Shown piece by piece: positions 48,268 through 56,559 of a stretch of DNA of 64,000 nucleotides. Source of the stretch: Lapillicoccus jejuensis (GTDB lineage Bacteria; Actinomycetota; Actinomycetes; Actinomycetales; Dermatophilaceae). The number at the start of each line of letters is the position of its first letter. Position 1 is the first letter of the stretch. Location of the stretch: assembly GCF_006715055.1 (NCBI RefSeq), contig NZ_VFMN01000001.1, positions 1,798,001-1,862,000 of the forward strand, written 5' to 3'. The notes under the pieces were generated by a model. The model was not told the DNA's origin. It saw only the letters and a list, made by a program, of their open reading frames with translations, and did not search any database. The position numbers and the translations under genes are program-made.

Positions 48268-49004
48268 GCGGCCTCGTCCTCACCGCCCCGACCCCGCTGC
48301 GCCGCCGGACCGACCTGCTCGCGCCGGCCCTCGCGCTGGTCGTCGGCCTCGTCGCCGTCCTCGCGGGCGCGCCCGCGCTGGTCGCCGGCACCGTGCTCCT
48401 GCTCGGGGCGCTGGCCGCCGCCGACCGGCTGGCGGCGCTGCGCCGCCGCGGCCTGCTCGACCGGCTCCTCGTCGCGGTGGGCGGCCTGCTCGTCGCCCTC
48501 GTCCTGCTCGGGCTCGTGCTCGGCTCGACGCCGCTCGAGCTGCGGCCGCGCCCGTGGGCGCTCGCCGTCGCGCTCGCCGGGGTGGTCGCCCTCGTGGTGG
48601 CCGCCACCCGTCCGCGGCCCGTCGGGCCCCGGGTGGGGCGGCTCGCCCGCACCTCGGTGCTGCGCACCGTGCCGTGGGTGGCCGCGGGCCTGCTCGTCGT
48701 CGGCGCCGCCGTCGGGGTCTCGCTGCGCTCGGTCGAGGCCACCTCGGTCGCCCCGCTCCAGTTCTCGCTCGGCCCGGTGCAGGGCACGGCGGTCGACGTC
48801 GTCGTCAGCACGGGCTCGACCAGCGGCCCCCTCGAGGTGCGCACCGCGCTCGACGGGTCCGACGTCAGCTACCCGCTCGTCACCCCGACCCCGGGCCACC
48901 CGGTGACCGTCCGCGTCGCCCTGCCCGCGACCGGCCGCTACACCATCACGCTCAACCGCCCTGACCAGCCGCAGCCCCTGCGCACGATCATCCTCGACCG
49001 GTGA
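48264..49004 (+). CDS. Membrane protein of the polysaccharide operon, unknown function
   Basis: 246 residues. Five hydrophobic segments in the first 160 residues (LLAPALALVVGLVAVLAGAP, LLVAVGGLLVALVLLGLVLG, WALAVALAGVVALVVAA, WVAAGLLVVGAAVGVSL), then an outer beta-rich domain of about 85 residues (VQGTAVDVVVSTGSTSGPLE to TIILDR). I do not recognise it. Overlaps of both stop and start (GTGA) place it firmly in the operon; a role in chain export or length control is conceivable, but nothing in the sequence shows it. Confidence 0.75.
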   Translation: MSGLVLTAPTPLRRRTDLLAPALALVVGLVAVLAGAPALVAGTVLLLGALAAADRLAALRRRGLLDRLLVAVGGLLVALVLLGLVLGSTPLELRPRPWALAVALAGVVALVVAATRPRPVGPRVGRLARTSVLRTVPWVAAGLLVVGAAVGVSLRSVEATSVAPLQFSLGPVQGTAVDVVVSTGSTSGPLEVRTALDGSDVSYPLVTPTPGHPVTVRVALPATGRYTITLNRPDQPQPLRTIILDR

Positions 49005-50203
49005 ACCCCATGACGACCTCCACGCCCCTGCACGCCACCACCGACACCTCCTCGGGCCGCCGCCCGCGCGTCCTGCACGTCGTCCAGCGGTTCTTCCCCG
49101 AGATGGGCGGCACCGAGACGCACGTCGCCGAGGTCGCCTCGCGGCTGACCGCCGCCGGCGAGTTCGACGTCACCGTCCTCGCGACCGACCGCTCCGGCCG
49201 GCTCGCCCCGCGCGAGCACGTCCCCGGGGGGTACGACGTCCTGCGCCGCCGGTCGTGGCCGCGCGAGCGCGACTACTACCTCTCACCCGGCGTCGCCGAC
49301 GTCGTCGCCCGCGGCGGCTGGGACCTCGTCCACGTCCAGGGCGTGCACACCTTCGTGCCGCCGGTGGCGATGGCCGCGGCCCGCGCGTCCAGGACGCCGT
49401 ACGTCCTCACGTTCCACAGCGGTGGGCACTCCTCGCCCTCGCGGACCGGCATCCGCGGGCTGCAGTGGAAGGCCCTCGGCCCGCTGCTGCGCTCCGCCGA
49501 CCACCTCATCGCCGTCTCCCGCTTCGAGCGCCGCCACTTCGCCGAGGCGCTCGGCATCTCCCAGGACCGCTTCACCGTCGTGGGCAACGGCGGGGCGCTG
49601 CCGCCGCCGGAGACCGACGTGCTGCCGATGCCCGGGCGCATCGTCTCCAGCGGCCGGCTCGAGCTCTACAAGGGCCACCACCGCGCCATCTCGGCCCTGC
49701 CGCTGGTGCAGCAGCAGGTCCCGGGCGCGACGCTGACCATCCTCGGCAGCGGCGACTACGAGCCGACCCTGCGGGCCCTCGCCCGCGACCTCGGGGTGCA
49801 GGACGCCGTCGAGATCACCAGCCTGCCGCCGGCCGACCGCGAGGGCATGGCCCGCCGCCTCGGCGAGGCGTCGGTGATGGCCGCGCTGTCGACGTACGAG
49901 GCCCACCCCGTCGCCATCATGGAGGCCGTCACGCTCGGCCTGCCCGTCGTCGGTCTCGACGTCGCCGGCACGGGCGACCTCGTCGAGGACGGCCTCGTGC
50001 GCGGTCTGCCGGTCGACGCGGGCGACGAGGTCGTCGCCGACGCGCTCGTGCGGGCGCTGCGCGACACCGCCGCCCACGGCGGCCCGCACCGCCGGGTCGA
50101 GGTCGAGCTGCCGACGTGGGAGACCACGGCGGCCGGCGTCACCGAGGTCTACCGGCGCGTCCTGTCCCGCCGCGGCGTCACCGTGCCGCCGGCGGCACGG
50201 TGA
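49001..50203 (+). CDS. Glycosyltransferase family 4
   Basis: 400 residues. GT-B fold: RVLHVVQRFFPEMGGTETHV at the N-terminus (acceptor domain glycine loop), LTFHSGGHSSPSRTG, DRFTVVGNGG, then the donor domain with GRIVSSGRLELYKGHHRAIS, GATLTILGSGDYEPTLRALA and LSTYEAHPVAIMEAVTLGLP. GTG 49001 overlaps the previous stop; ATG 49010 is an equally possible start. Adds one sugar of the repeating unit; donor unknown. Confidence 0.93.
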   Translation: MNPMTTSTPLHATTDTSSGRRPRVLHVVQRFFPEMGGTETHVAEVASRLTAAGEFDVTVLATDRSGRLAPREHVPGGYDVLRRRSWPRERDYYLSPGVADVVARGGWDLVHVQGVHTFVPPVAMAAARASRTPYVLTFHSGGHSSPSRTGIRGLQWKALGPLLRSADHLIAVSRFERRHFAEALGISQDRFTVVGNGGALPPPETDVLPMPGRIVSSGRLELYKGHHRAISALPLVQQQVPGATLTILGSGDYEPTLRALARDLGVQDAVEITSLPPADREGMARRLGEASVMAALSTYEAHPVAIMEAVTLGLPVVGLDVAGTGDLVEDGLVRGLPVDAGDEVVADALVRALRDTAAHGGPHRRVEVELPTWETTAAGVTEVYRRVLSRRGVTVPPAAR

Positions 50204-51366
50204 GCGCCCTGCCCGTCGTCCCGTCGCCGCCGGCCCGGGACGGGCTGGCGGACGTCCGGGTCGTGCACGTCATCACCTCGCTGACGACCGGCGGCGCCGA
50301 GCGCCAGCTCGAGCTCCTCGTCGGCCGCTCGAGCGCCACGTCGCTGACCGTCGCGCTCTACGAGGGCGGCCCGGTCGCCGACAGCATGGTCGCGGCCGGT
50401 CACCGGGTCCGCGTGCTGGGGATGGACGGCTGGCGCAAGCTCGTCGCGCCGCTGCGGCTCGCGCTGCTGCTGCGCCGGCTGCGCCCGGACGTCGTCCACG
50501 TGCACCTGCTCTCGGCCCAGCTGTGGGGGATCCCTGCCGCCCGGCTCGCCCGCGTGCCCGTCGTCGTCTCCAGCGAGCACTCCCTCATGGACGACACCAT
50601 CGAGGGCCGCCCGCACACGTGGTGGCTGCGTAGGCTCTACCGCCTGCTCGAGCGGGCGACGACGACGACCGTCGCCGTGTCGGCCACGACCGCCGACCGG
50701 CTGCGGCGCTGGGGTGTCCCGGCGGAGCGGATCGTCGTGTCCGACAACGGGATCGACTTCGACGCGCTCGCGTTCGACGACGTCGCCCGGCACCGGGTCC
50801 GTGCCGAGCTCGGCCTCGGACGCACCGACCGGGTCATCGCGGTCGTGGGCCGGCTCGACCCGGTCAAGCGGGTGGACGTCGTCCTGCGCGCCCTCGCGCC
50901 GATGCTGCGCGACGGCCTCGTCCTCGTCGTCGCCGGCACCGGCTCGCGCGCCGCCGAGCTGCGCCGGCTGGCCGACGACCTCGGCATCGACCGGCACGTG
51001 CGCTGGCTCGGGGCCCGCGGCGACATGGCGGCGGTGCTCAGCGCCGCCGACGTGCTCGTCAGCACCTCGGCCGACGAGACCTTCGGCATGGCCGTCGTCG
51101 AGGCGGTCGGCAACGGCCTGCCGGTGGCCTACGTCGAGGCCCCCGCCCTCGACGAGCTCACCGACCTGCCCGACTCGGTCGAGCACCTGCCCGCTCCGCA
51201 GGGGGCGCGCGCCGACGAGGAGTCCGTGCGGGACGCCGTACGGCGGCTGCTGACCCGGCCCCGTCGCCCCGGTGCCCCGGCGGCGCTCGTGGAGCGGTAC
51301 GGCGCCGACGGCGCGGCGCAGCGGCTCGACGACCTGTACGCGACCCTGCTGCGACGACGTGGGTGA
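50200..51366 (+). CDS. Glycosyltransferase family 4
   Basis: 388 residues. VRVVHVITSLTTGGAERQLE is the acceptor-domain signature, followed by DVVHVHLLSAQLWGIPAARL and SSEHSLMDDTIEG. The donor domain has RVIAVVGRLDPVKRVDVVLR, LVVAGTGSRAAELRRLADDL and STSADETFGMAVVEAVGNGL (EX7E-type). Starts in the stop of the previous gene and overlaps the next by eight bases. Confidence 0.93.
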   Translation: MSALPVVPSPPARDGLADVRVVHVITSLTTGGAERQLELLVGRSSATSLTVALYEGGPVADSMVAAGHRVRVLGMDGWRKLVAPLRLALLLRRLRPDVVHVHLLSAQLWGIPAARLARVPVVVSSEHSLMDDTIEGRPHTWWLRRLYRLLERATTTTVAVSATTADRLRRWGVPAERIVVSDNGIDFDALAFDDVARHRVRAELGLGRTDRVIAVVGRLDPVKRVDVVLRALAPMLRDGLVLVVAGTGSRAAELRRLADDLGIDRHVRWLGARGDMAAVLSAADVLVSTSADETFGMAVVEAVGNGLPVAYVEAPALDELTDLPDSVEHLPAPQGARADEESVRDAVRRLLTRPRRPGAPAALVERYGADGAAQRLDDLYATLLRRRG

Positions 51367-52555
51367 CCGGGCCCGCCGGCGTCCCGCGCTGCTCGCGGCG
51401 CTCGTCCTCGCGGGTCTCGTCGCCGGTCTGCTGGGGGCGTGCGGCGGCGGCGGCGCGGACGACTTCGTGCGCCGCTCCGGCGCGCAGCTGACGGTCGGCG
51501 GCGAGCCGTACCGCTTCGTCGGCTTCAACCTGTACGACGCCGCCGCGTCGGACGTCTACTCGTGCGCGCCGCAGTACCGGCTCGACGACGAGTCGCTCGC
51601 CACGACGCTGCGCGACGCGAAGGAGAAGGCGGGCGCGACCGTCGTCCGCTTCTGGGCCTACCAGACCTACACCGACGGCGGCCGGGACTTCTCCGGAGTC
51701 GACCGGTTCATCGCCGCGGCCAAGGCGGCCGGGCTGCGCGTCCTGCCGGTGCTCGAGGACGGCCCGGGCGACTGCTCGACCCGCTCCACGCGCGTCGCGC
51801 TGTCGCAGGTCGACGAGGGGCACTGGTACTCCTCGGGCTACCGCTCCCCGCTGGGGTCGGCGCGGCTGTCCTACCGCGACTACGCGCGGGTCATGGCGCA
51901 GCACTACAAGGACGAGCCGGCGATCCTCGGCTGGATGCTCGTCAACGAGGCCGAGACGACCGAGCGCGACGCGCAGGGCCGCAGCTCGCTGGTGTCCTTC
52001 GCCGGCGACATGGCCCAGGTCGTCCACGAGGCCGACCCGAACCACCTGGTCACCCTCGGCTCGCAGTCCAACGGTGCGCCCGGCGCCAGCGGGTCGGACT
52101 TCTACGACGTCTACCGCCAGGGCGGTCTGGACTTCACCGAGGTCCACGACTGGAACGCCTACGGCTCGGACACCGAGGCCATGCCCGGTGCGGTCGACGG
52201 GCTGCTGCCCGACCCGACGACCGGCACCTGCGCCCGGACCGACGCCCCCGTCGCCTGTTCCTTCGCCATCAGCCGCATGCTCGGCAAGCCGATCGTCGTC
52301 GGCGAGTCGGGGATCGCCGCCACCGACGAGGCGGGCCGTGCGCGCCGCGCCCGGCTGCTCGGCGCCAAGCTCGACGCGGCCTTCCGCGACGGCGCGTCGG
52401 GCTACCTCATCTGGCAGCTGCAGGACTCCGACGACCCGCTCGCGGTGAAGGTGTCAGGATCGGACCCCCTCCTGCCGATCCTCAAGGCGGCCGGCGCCGA
52501 ATCCCTGGCGGCCGGTCCCCCCGTCGAACAGCCGGAGGAGGTGGACCGGTCGTGA
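51359..52555 (+). CDS. GH5-family glycoside hydrolase lipoprotein
   Basis: 398 residues. Lipobox LLGAC gives lipidated Cys28. The TIM barrel starts YRFVGFNLYD (52-60) and has acid/base Glu197 in WMLVNEAET and nucleophile Glu316 in IVVGESGIA, plus EVHDWNAYG between them. It is anchored outside the membrane and may trim or process the polysaccharide made by the operon. GTG 51359 overlaps the upstream gene. It resembles the broken hydrolase at 39.6-41.2 kb in start of domain ([FL]NLY) and catalytic pattern. Confidence 0.88.
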   Translation: MGDRARRRPALLAALVLAGLVAGLLGACGGGGADDFVRRSGAQLTVGGEPYRFVGFNLYDAAASDVYSCAPQYRLDDESLATTLRDAKEKAGATVVRFWAYQTYTDGGRDFSGVDRFIAAAKAAGLRVLPVLEDGPGDCSTRSTRVALSQVDEGHWYSSGYRSPLGSARLSYRDYARVMAQHYKDEPAILGWMLVNEAETTERDAQGRSSLVSFAGDMAQVVHEADPNHLVTLGSQSNGAPGASGSDFYDVYRQGGLDFTEVHDWNAYGSDTEAMPGAVDGLLPDPTTGTCARTDAPVACSFAISRMLGKPIVVGESGIAATDEAGRARRARLLGAKLDAAFRDGASGYLIWQLQDSDDPLAVKVSGSDPLLPILKAAGAESLAAGPPVEQPEEVDRS

Positions 52556-52573
52556 GGCTCGGGGGAGTGACGT

Positions 52574-53227
52574 ATGGACGAGAGCAGACTCAGCAGCACG
52601 ACGGAGCCGACCGCGCCGGTCCCCGACGGTGGGGGCCCGGCGCAGGTGCGCGACGCCCTCGCGACCTGCCGGGCCTGCTCCCTGTGGGAGCACGCGAGCA
52701 CGGTGGTGCCCGGCCGGGGCCCGGTGCCGGCGCGGGCGATGGTCGTCGGGGAGCAGCCGCTGCGCACGGAGAACCGGCTCGGCCGGCCGTTCACCGGTCG
52801 GGCGGGGATGCTCCTGCGTCGGGCCCTCGCCGATGCGGGGCTCGACCCCGACGGGGTCTGGTTCACCAACGTCGTCAAGCACAGCCGGTTCGTCGACGAC
52901 GACCCGGAGCAGCGGCACGAGAAGCCGTCGCGGGCCCAGGCCGCCGCGTGCCGGCCGTGGCTGGAGCGCGAGCTGCAGCTGGTCCGGCCGAAGGTCGTCG
53001 TCCTGCTCGGGCGCGTCCCCGCACAGGCCGTGCTCGGCAAGGGCTTCCCGGCGCGGCGCCAGCGCGGCGCCCAGGTGGAGCTGCCGCCCTCGTGGGGGCT
53101 CGACCCCGCCCCGACCACGGTGGTCACGGTACGCCCTACCTCGGTGCACCGCTCGCGCCAGCGCGAGAAGGACTACGCGGAGCTGGTGCGCGACCTGCGC
53201 CTGGCCCGCGACCTGACCCTGTACTGA
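52574..53227 (+). CDS. UdgX-type uracil-DNA glycosylase, divergent
   Basis: 217 residues. UDG-superfamily motifs: CRAC (32-35, probable Fe-S ligands), MVVGEQP (57-62), GRPFTGRAGMLLRRAL, WFTNVVKH (96-103), and ACRPWLERELQLVRPKVVVL. The R-loop that holds the covalent His of UdgX (KRRIH in Mycobacterium) reads PEQRHEKPS here, with His115 at the matching place. The usual GEQPG is GEQPL, and the C-terminal HPS motif reads RPT (187-189). It would excise or become linked to uracil in DNA, but the altered motifs leave the activity open. ATG has GGGGGAG six bases upstream. Confidence 0.8.
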   Translation: MDESRLSSTTEPTAPVPDGGGPAQVRDALATCRACSLWEHASTVVPGRGPVPARAMVVGEQPLRTENRLGRPFTGRAGMLLRRALADAGLDPDGVWFTNVVKHSRFVDDDPEQRHEKPSRAQAAACRPWLERELQLVRPKVVVLLGRVPAQAVLGKGFPARRQRGAQVELPPSWGLDPAPTTVVTVRPTSVHRSRQREKDYAELVRDLRLARDLTLY

Positions 53228-53273
53228 CCCGGGGACCCGCCCGTCCCCGGCCCCTCCCGAAGGAGACCCGAGG

Positions 53274-54002
53274 ATGAGCACCTACCCCACCCCGCTCGAG
53301 GACCTCTCGATCCCCGACAGCGACCAGGAGCCGTCGCCCGGCTGCCCGTGCGTGGCCCCCGGCGGCGTGCGCGCCGCGATGGCCGCGGACATCGACCGCT
53401 ACGTCTTCATGGCCGAGACCGACACCGGCAGCGGGCCGGGTTCGCGGATGGCGCGGCTGCGCGCCTGGTCGTTCTACCCCGGCCTGTACGGCGTCCTCGC
53501 CTACCGCCTCGCGCACGCCGCCACCACCGCCCGCCTGCCCGAGGCGCTCGGCCTGGTCCTGCGCACGGCCGCGCTGGCCCTCCAGCACGCGCTGCAGCCG
53601 CGCACCGGCGTCGAGATCTCGGCCCGCGCGCACATCGGCCCCGGCCTGTTCGTCAACCACGCGCAGGGCGTCGTCCTCGGCCAGATCAGCGCCGGCGACT
53701 ACCTCACCTGCAGCCACAACGTCACCGTGGGCCAGGGCACCGGCGGCAAGGGCTCGCGGCGCACCTGCCCGACCCTCGGCGACCGGGTCTGGCTCGGCGT
53801 CAACAGCGTCGTCACCGGCCCGGTCGAGCTGGGCGACGACGCGATGGTCGGCGCCAACGCCGTCGTCACCCGCGACGTCGCGCCCCGGGGCGTCGTCGTC
53901 GGGGTGCCGGCTCGCGAGCTGTCCCGGGACGGCAGCTTCGCCAACGTGCTCTACCGCGGCATGCACGAGGACGCGGCGCGCGCGGCGGCGATCGCGGGCT
54001 GA
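53274..54002 (+). CDS. Serine acetyltransferase-like enzyme
   Basis: 242 residues. The C-terminal left-handed beta-helix shows hexapeptide repeats (VEISARAHIGPGLFVNHAQG, VVLGQISAGDYLTCSHNVTV, CPTLGDRVWLGVNSVVTGPV, ELGDDAMVGANAVVTRDVAP) with the active-site type His in FVNHAQGVV. The N-terminal helical part has AWSFYPGLYGVLAYRLAHAA. It may be CysE, making O-acetylserine, or a sugar O-acetyltransferase linked to the nearby polysaccharide cluster; the sequence does not settle it. AAGGAG precedes ATG 53274. Confidence 0.82.
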   Translation: MSTYPTPLEDLSIPDSDQEPSPGCPCVAPGGVRAAMAADIDRYVFMAETDTGSGPGSRMARLRAWSFYPGLYGVLAYRLAHAATTARLPEALGLVLRTAALALQHALQPRTGVEISARAHIGPGLFVNHAQGVVLGQISAGDYLTCSHNVTVGQGTGGKGSRRTCPTLGDRVWLGVNSVVTGPVELGDDAMVGANAVVTRDVAPRGVVVGVPARELSRDGSFANVLYRGMHEDAARAAAIAG

Positions 54003-54053
54003 TCTCCGCCGGCCAGCCGGCCCGCCGGCCAGCCGGCCCGCCGGCTCGGCCGC

Positions 54054-54965
54054 TCAGCCCAGCCCGCGGGGCGGGCGGGGCTCGCCGCTGCCGAGGATGG
54101 CCGTGACGAGGGCCGAGGCCGACTGGGCCGACGCCCGTGGCCCGGTGAGCAGGACGAGGTCGATCTGCGGCAGCTCGGGCAGCCCGGTCGGCAGCTCGAC
54201 GAGGTCCTCGGGCATGAGGGTGCGCGAGAAGACCGCGATCCCCAGCCCGGCGCGGACGGCGGCGATCACCCCGTTGACGCCCTTGACGGTGCAGGTGATC
54301 CGCACGTCTCGGCCGGCCTGCTCCATGGCGCGGACGGCGAGCGACCGGCTGAGGCTCGGGGCCTGGTAGACGACGAGCGGGACCGGCTGGTCGGGCTGCA
54401 GCACGGTCCCCTCGGCGGCTCCCCAGACGAGCGGGACCCGGCGCACGAGGGTGCTGCCCGGCAGCTCGGGCTCGTCGAGACTGCGCTTGACGTAGGCGAC
54501 GTCGAGGTGGCCGGCGGCGAGCCGGCGCTGCAGGGTCTCGTTCTGCCCGACGGTCAGCTCGAGGTCGATCCGCGGGTAGAGCTGGCGGAACTGGCGCAGG
54601 ATCCGCGGCAGCGGGGTGAGCGCGAGGTCGTCGGTGACGCCGAAGCGCAGCCGGCCGCGCAGCGCGTCGCCGGTGAAGTAGCCGACCGCCTGCTCCTGGG
54701 CGGCGAGGATGTCGCGGGCGAAGCCGGCCATCGCCTCGCCGTCCGGGGTGAGCCGCACGGTGTGCGTGTCGCGGGTGAGCAGCGTGCGACCCACGCTGGT
54801 CTCGAGCTTGCGCACGTGCTGGCTCACCGTCGACTGCCCGACGCCGAGCAGCTCGGCGGCGCGGGTGAAGGACAGCGCCTGCGCGACGGTGAGGAAGGTG
54901 CGCAGCTGGTCCGAGTCGAGGGTGCGTCGTGCGGGTGCCGTCGGCGTCGTCGTCACCCGCCCCAC
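54054..54965 (-). CDS. LysR-family regulator
   Basis: 303 residues. The N-terminal helix-turn-helix is LRTFLTVAQALSFTRAAELL, GVGQSTVSQHVRKLETSVGR, TLLTRDTHTVRLTPDG; the rest is a two-lobed effector domain. It starts at GTG 54965 (or GTG 54956). It is divergent from an MFS exporter gene across 170 bp and probably controls it in response to a small molecule. Confidence 0.93.
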   Translation of the reverse strand: MGRVTTTPTAPARRTLDSDQLRTFLTVAQALSFTRAAELLGVGQSTVSQHVRKLETSVGRTLLTRDTHTVRLTPDGEAMAGFARDILAAQEQAVGYFTGDALRGRLRFGVTDDLALTPLPRILRQFRQLYPRIDLELTVGQNETLQRRLAAGHLDVAYVKRSLDEPELPGSTLVRRVPLVWGAAEGTVLQPDQPVPLVVYQAPSLSRSLAVRAMEQAGRDVRITCTVKGVNGVIAAVRAGLGIAVFSRTLMPEDLVELPTGLPELPQIDLVLLTGPRASAQSASALVTAILGSGEPRPPRGLG

Positions 54966-55135
54966 GCTAGTCCCGCGGCTCGCCGAGGGTCATCACGGCA
55001 GCGAATGGGCGTTACCCGCGCCAGCGGGTTTCGGCATGACCCAGGAACGGACAGAATGGACAGGCTTGCCGTCCCCCCGACGACACCCACCCGACGCGAC
55101 TCCAGTCGACCCGCACGCGACCCCAGGACCCGACC

Positions 55136-56470
55136 GTGACCCCGCCCACCGAGGCCTCCGTCCGCCCCGCCAGCACCGACCCCGACCAGCTCGAGCGGCT
55201 CGAGCGCCGCCTCGCCGACCCCCCACCGGCAGGACTCCGTACGGCGTTCTCCGCCCTGGCCACCGCGCACTTCCGCTACTACGTCGCCGGGGTGCTCGTC
55301 ACCTCGACGGGCGGCTGGGTGCAGCGCATCGCGCAGGACTGGCTCGTCCTGTCGCTCACCGGCTCGCCGACCGCGGTCGGCATCACGACGATGTGCCAGT
55401 TCGTGCCCAGCCTCGTGCTCGGCCTCGGCGGCGGGGTCATCGCCGACCGCTTCCCCAAGCGTCGCGTCCTCTCCGTGACGATGACGCTCATGGGGCTGCT
55501 GGCCGGCGTGCTCGCCGTCCTCGTCCTCACCGGCGCCGTCCAGGTCTGGCACGTCGACGTCGTCGCGCTGCTGCTCGGCATGACCATCGCCGTCGACAAC
55601 CCGACCCGGCAGTCCTTCGTCTCGGAGCTGGCGCCCGCCGGCCAGCTGCGCTCGGCCGTCTCGATGGTCTCCTCGACCTTCCAGACCGGTGCGCTGCTCG
55701 GGCCGGCCATCGCGGGGGTGCTGCTCAGCGGCGTCGGGAGCGGGTGGGCGTTCGCGCTCAACGGGGCGTCGTACGTCGTCGCGCTGGCGCTGCTCGTGCG
55801 CATCCCGGCGCGGCCGGCGGCCGCCCGCTCGGGCGGCGACCGCGAGCTGCGACCGGCGGTGGACTACGCGCGGCACGCCCCGACGGTGCGGTGGCCGATC
55901 CTGCTGGCCGGGGTCCTCGGGATGTTCACGCTCTCGCTGCCGGTGAGCCTGTCGGCGTTCGCCAAGGACGTCTTCCACTCGGGCTCGGCGGGCTACGGGC
56001 TGCTGTCGTCGGCGCTCGCGCTCGGCGCCATCGCCGGCGCGGTCGTCTCGGCGCGGCAGCCGGCGACGCCGCGGCTGCGCGCGCTCGTGCGCAACGCGGC
56101 GCTGCTCGCGGTGGCCGAGCTGCTGTGCGCGCTCGCGCCGTCGGTGTGGACGTTCGTGCCGCTGCTCGTCGTCCTCGGCGCGTGCTCGATCAACTTCATC
56201 ACGACCGCCCAGGCGATGATCCAGCTGACGACGCCGCCGGCGCTGCGCGGCCGGGTGCTGTCGGTCTACCTGCTCGTCTTCTTCGGCGGCGGCGCCGCCG
56301 GTGGCCCGCTCGTCGGCGCGCTGTGCGACCACGGCGGTCCGCAGCTGGCGATGCTCGTGGCCGGGGTCGTCTCGGGGATCGCCGCGGCGAGCCTGGCCGT
56401 GTGGATCTCGCACCGCGAGCACCTGCGGCTCGCCGTGACGATGCCGTCGGTCCGCATCACCCACCGCTGA
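55136..56470 (+). CDS. MFS transporter (EntS/TMS5-like)
   Basis: 444 residues with 12 TM segments. RYYVAGVLVTSTGGWVQRIA, QDWLVLSLTGSPTAVGITTM, GGGVIADRFPKRRVL (motif A) and IAVDNPTRQSFVSELAP identify the MFS_3 group, which includes siderophore and drug exporters. The N-terminal 35 residues are a cytoplasmic extension. GTG 55136. Divergent from the LysR gene; followed by a long nested hairpin. Confidence 0.9.
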   Translation: MTPPTEASVRPASTDPDQLERLERRLADPPPAGLRTAFSALATAHFRYYVAGVLVTSTGGWVQRIAQDWLVLSLTGSPTAVGITTMCQFVPSLVLGLGGGVIADRFPKRRVLSVTMTLMGLLAGVLAVLVLTGAVQVWHVDVVALLLGMTIAVDNPTRQSFVSELAPAGQLRSAVSMVSSTFQTGALLGPAIAGVLLSGVGSGWAFALNGASYVVALALLVRIPARPAAARSGGDRELRPAVDYARHAPTVRWPILLAGVLGMFTLSLPVSLSAFAKDVFHSGSAGYGLLSSALALGAIAGAVVSARQPATPRLRALVRNAALLAVAELLCALAPSVWTFVPLLVVLGACSINFITTAQAMIQLTTPPALRGRVLSVYLLVFFGGGAAGGPLVGALCDHGGPQLAMLVAGVVSGIAAASLAVWISHREHLRLAVTMPSVRITHR

Positions 56471-56548
56471 CCCACCCGAATCGGATTCGGCGCGCTCGGC
56501 TCGGGTCGTGACCCGAGCCGACCACACCGAATCCGATTCGGGTGGGTC
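56469..56548. terminator. Nested 22-bp and 11-bp perfect inverted repeats
   Basis: Outer arms 56469-56490 and 56527-56548 are perfectly complementary over 22 bp. Inside, 56497-56507 and 56510-56520 form a perfect 11-bp hairpin with a 2-base loop. Each outer arm also contains the self-palindrome CCGAATC-x-GATTCGG. It lies between the converging MFS and gnd genes and probably terminates both. Confidence 0.75.
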
Positions 56549-56559
56549 GCCGTACGGCG

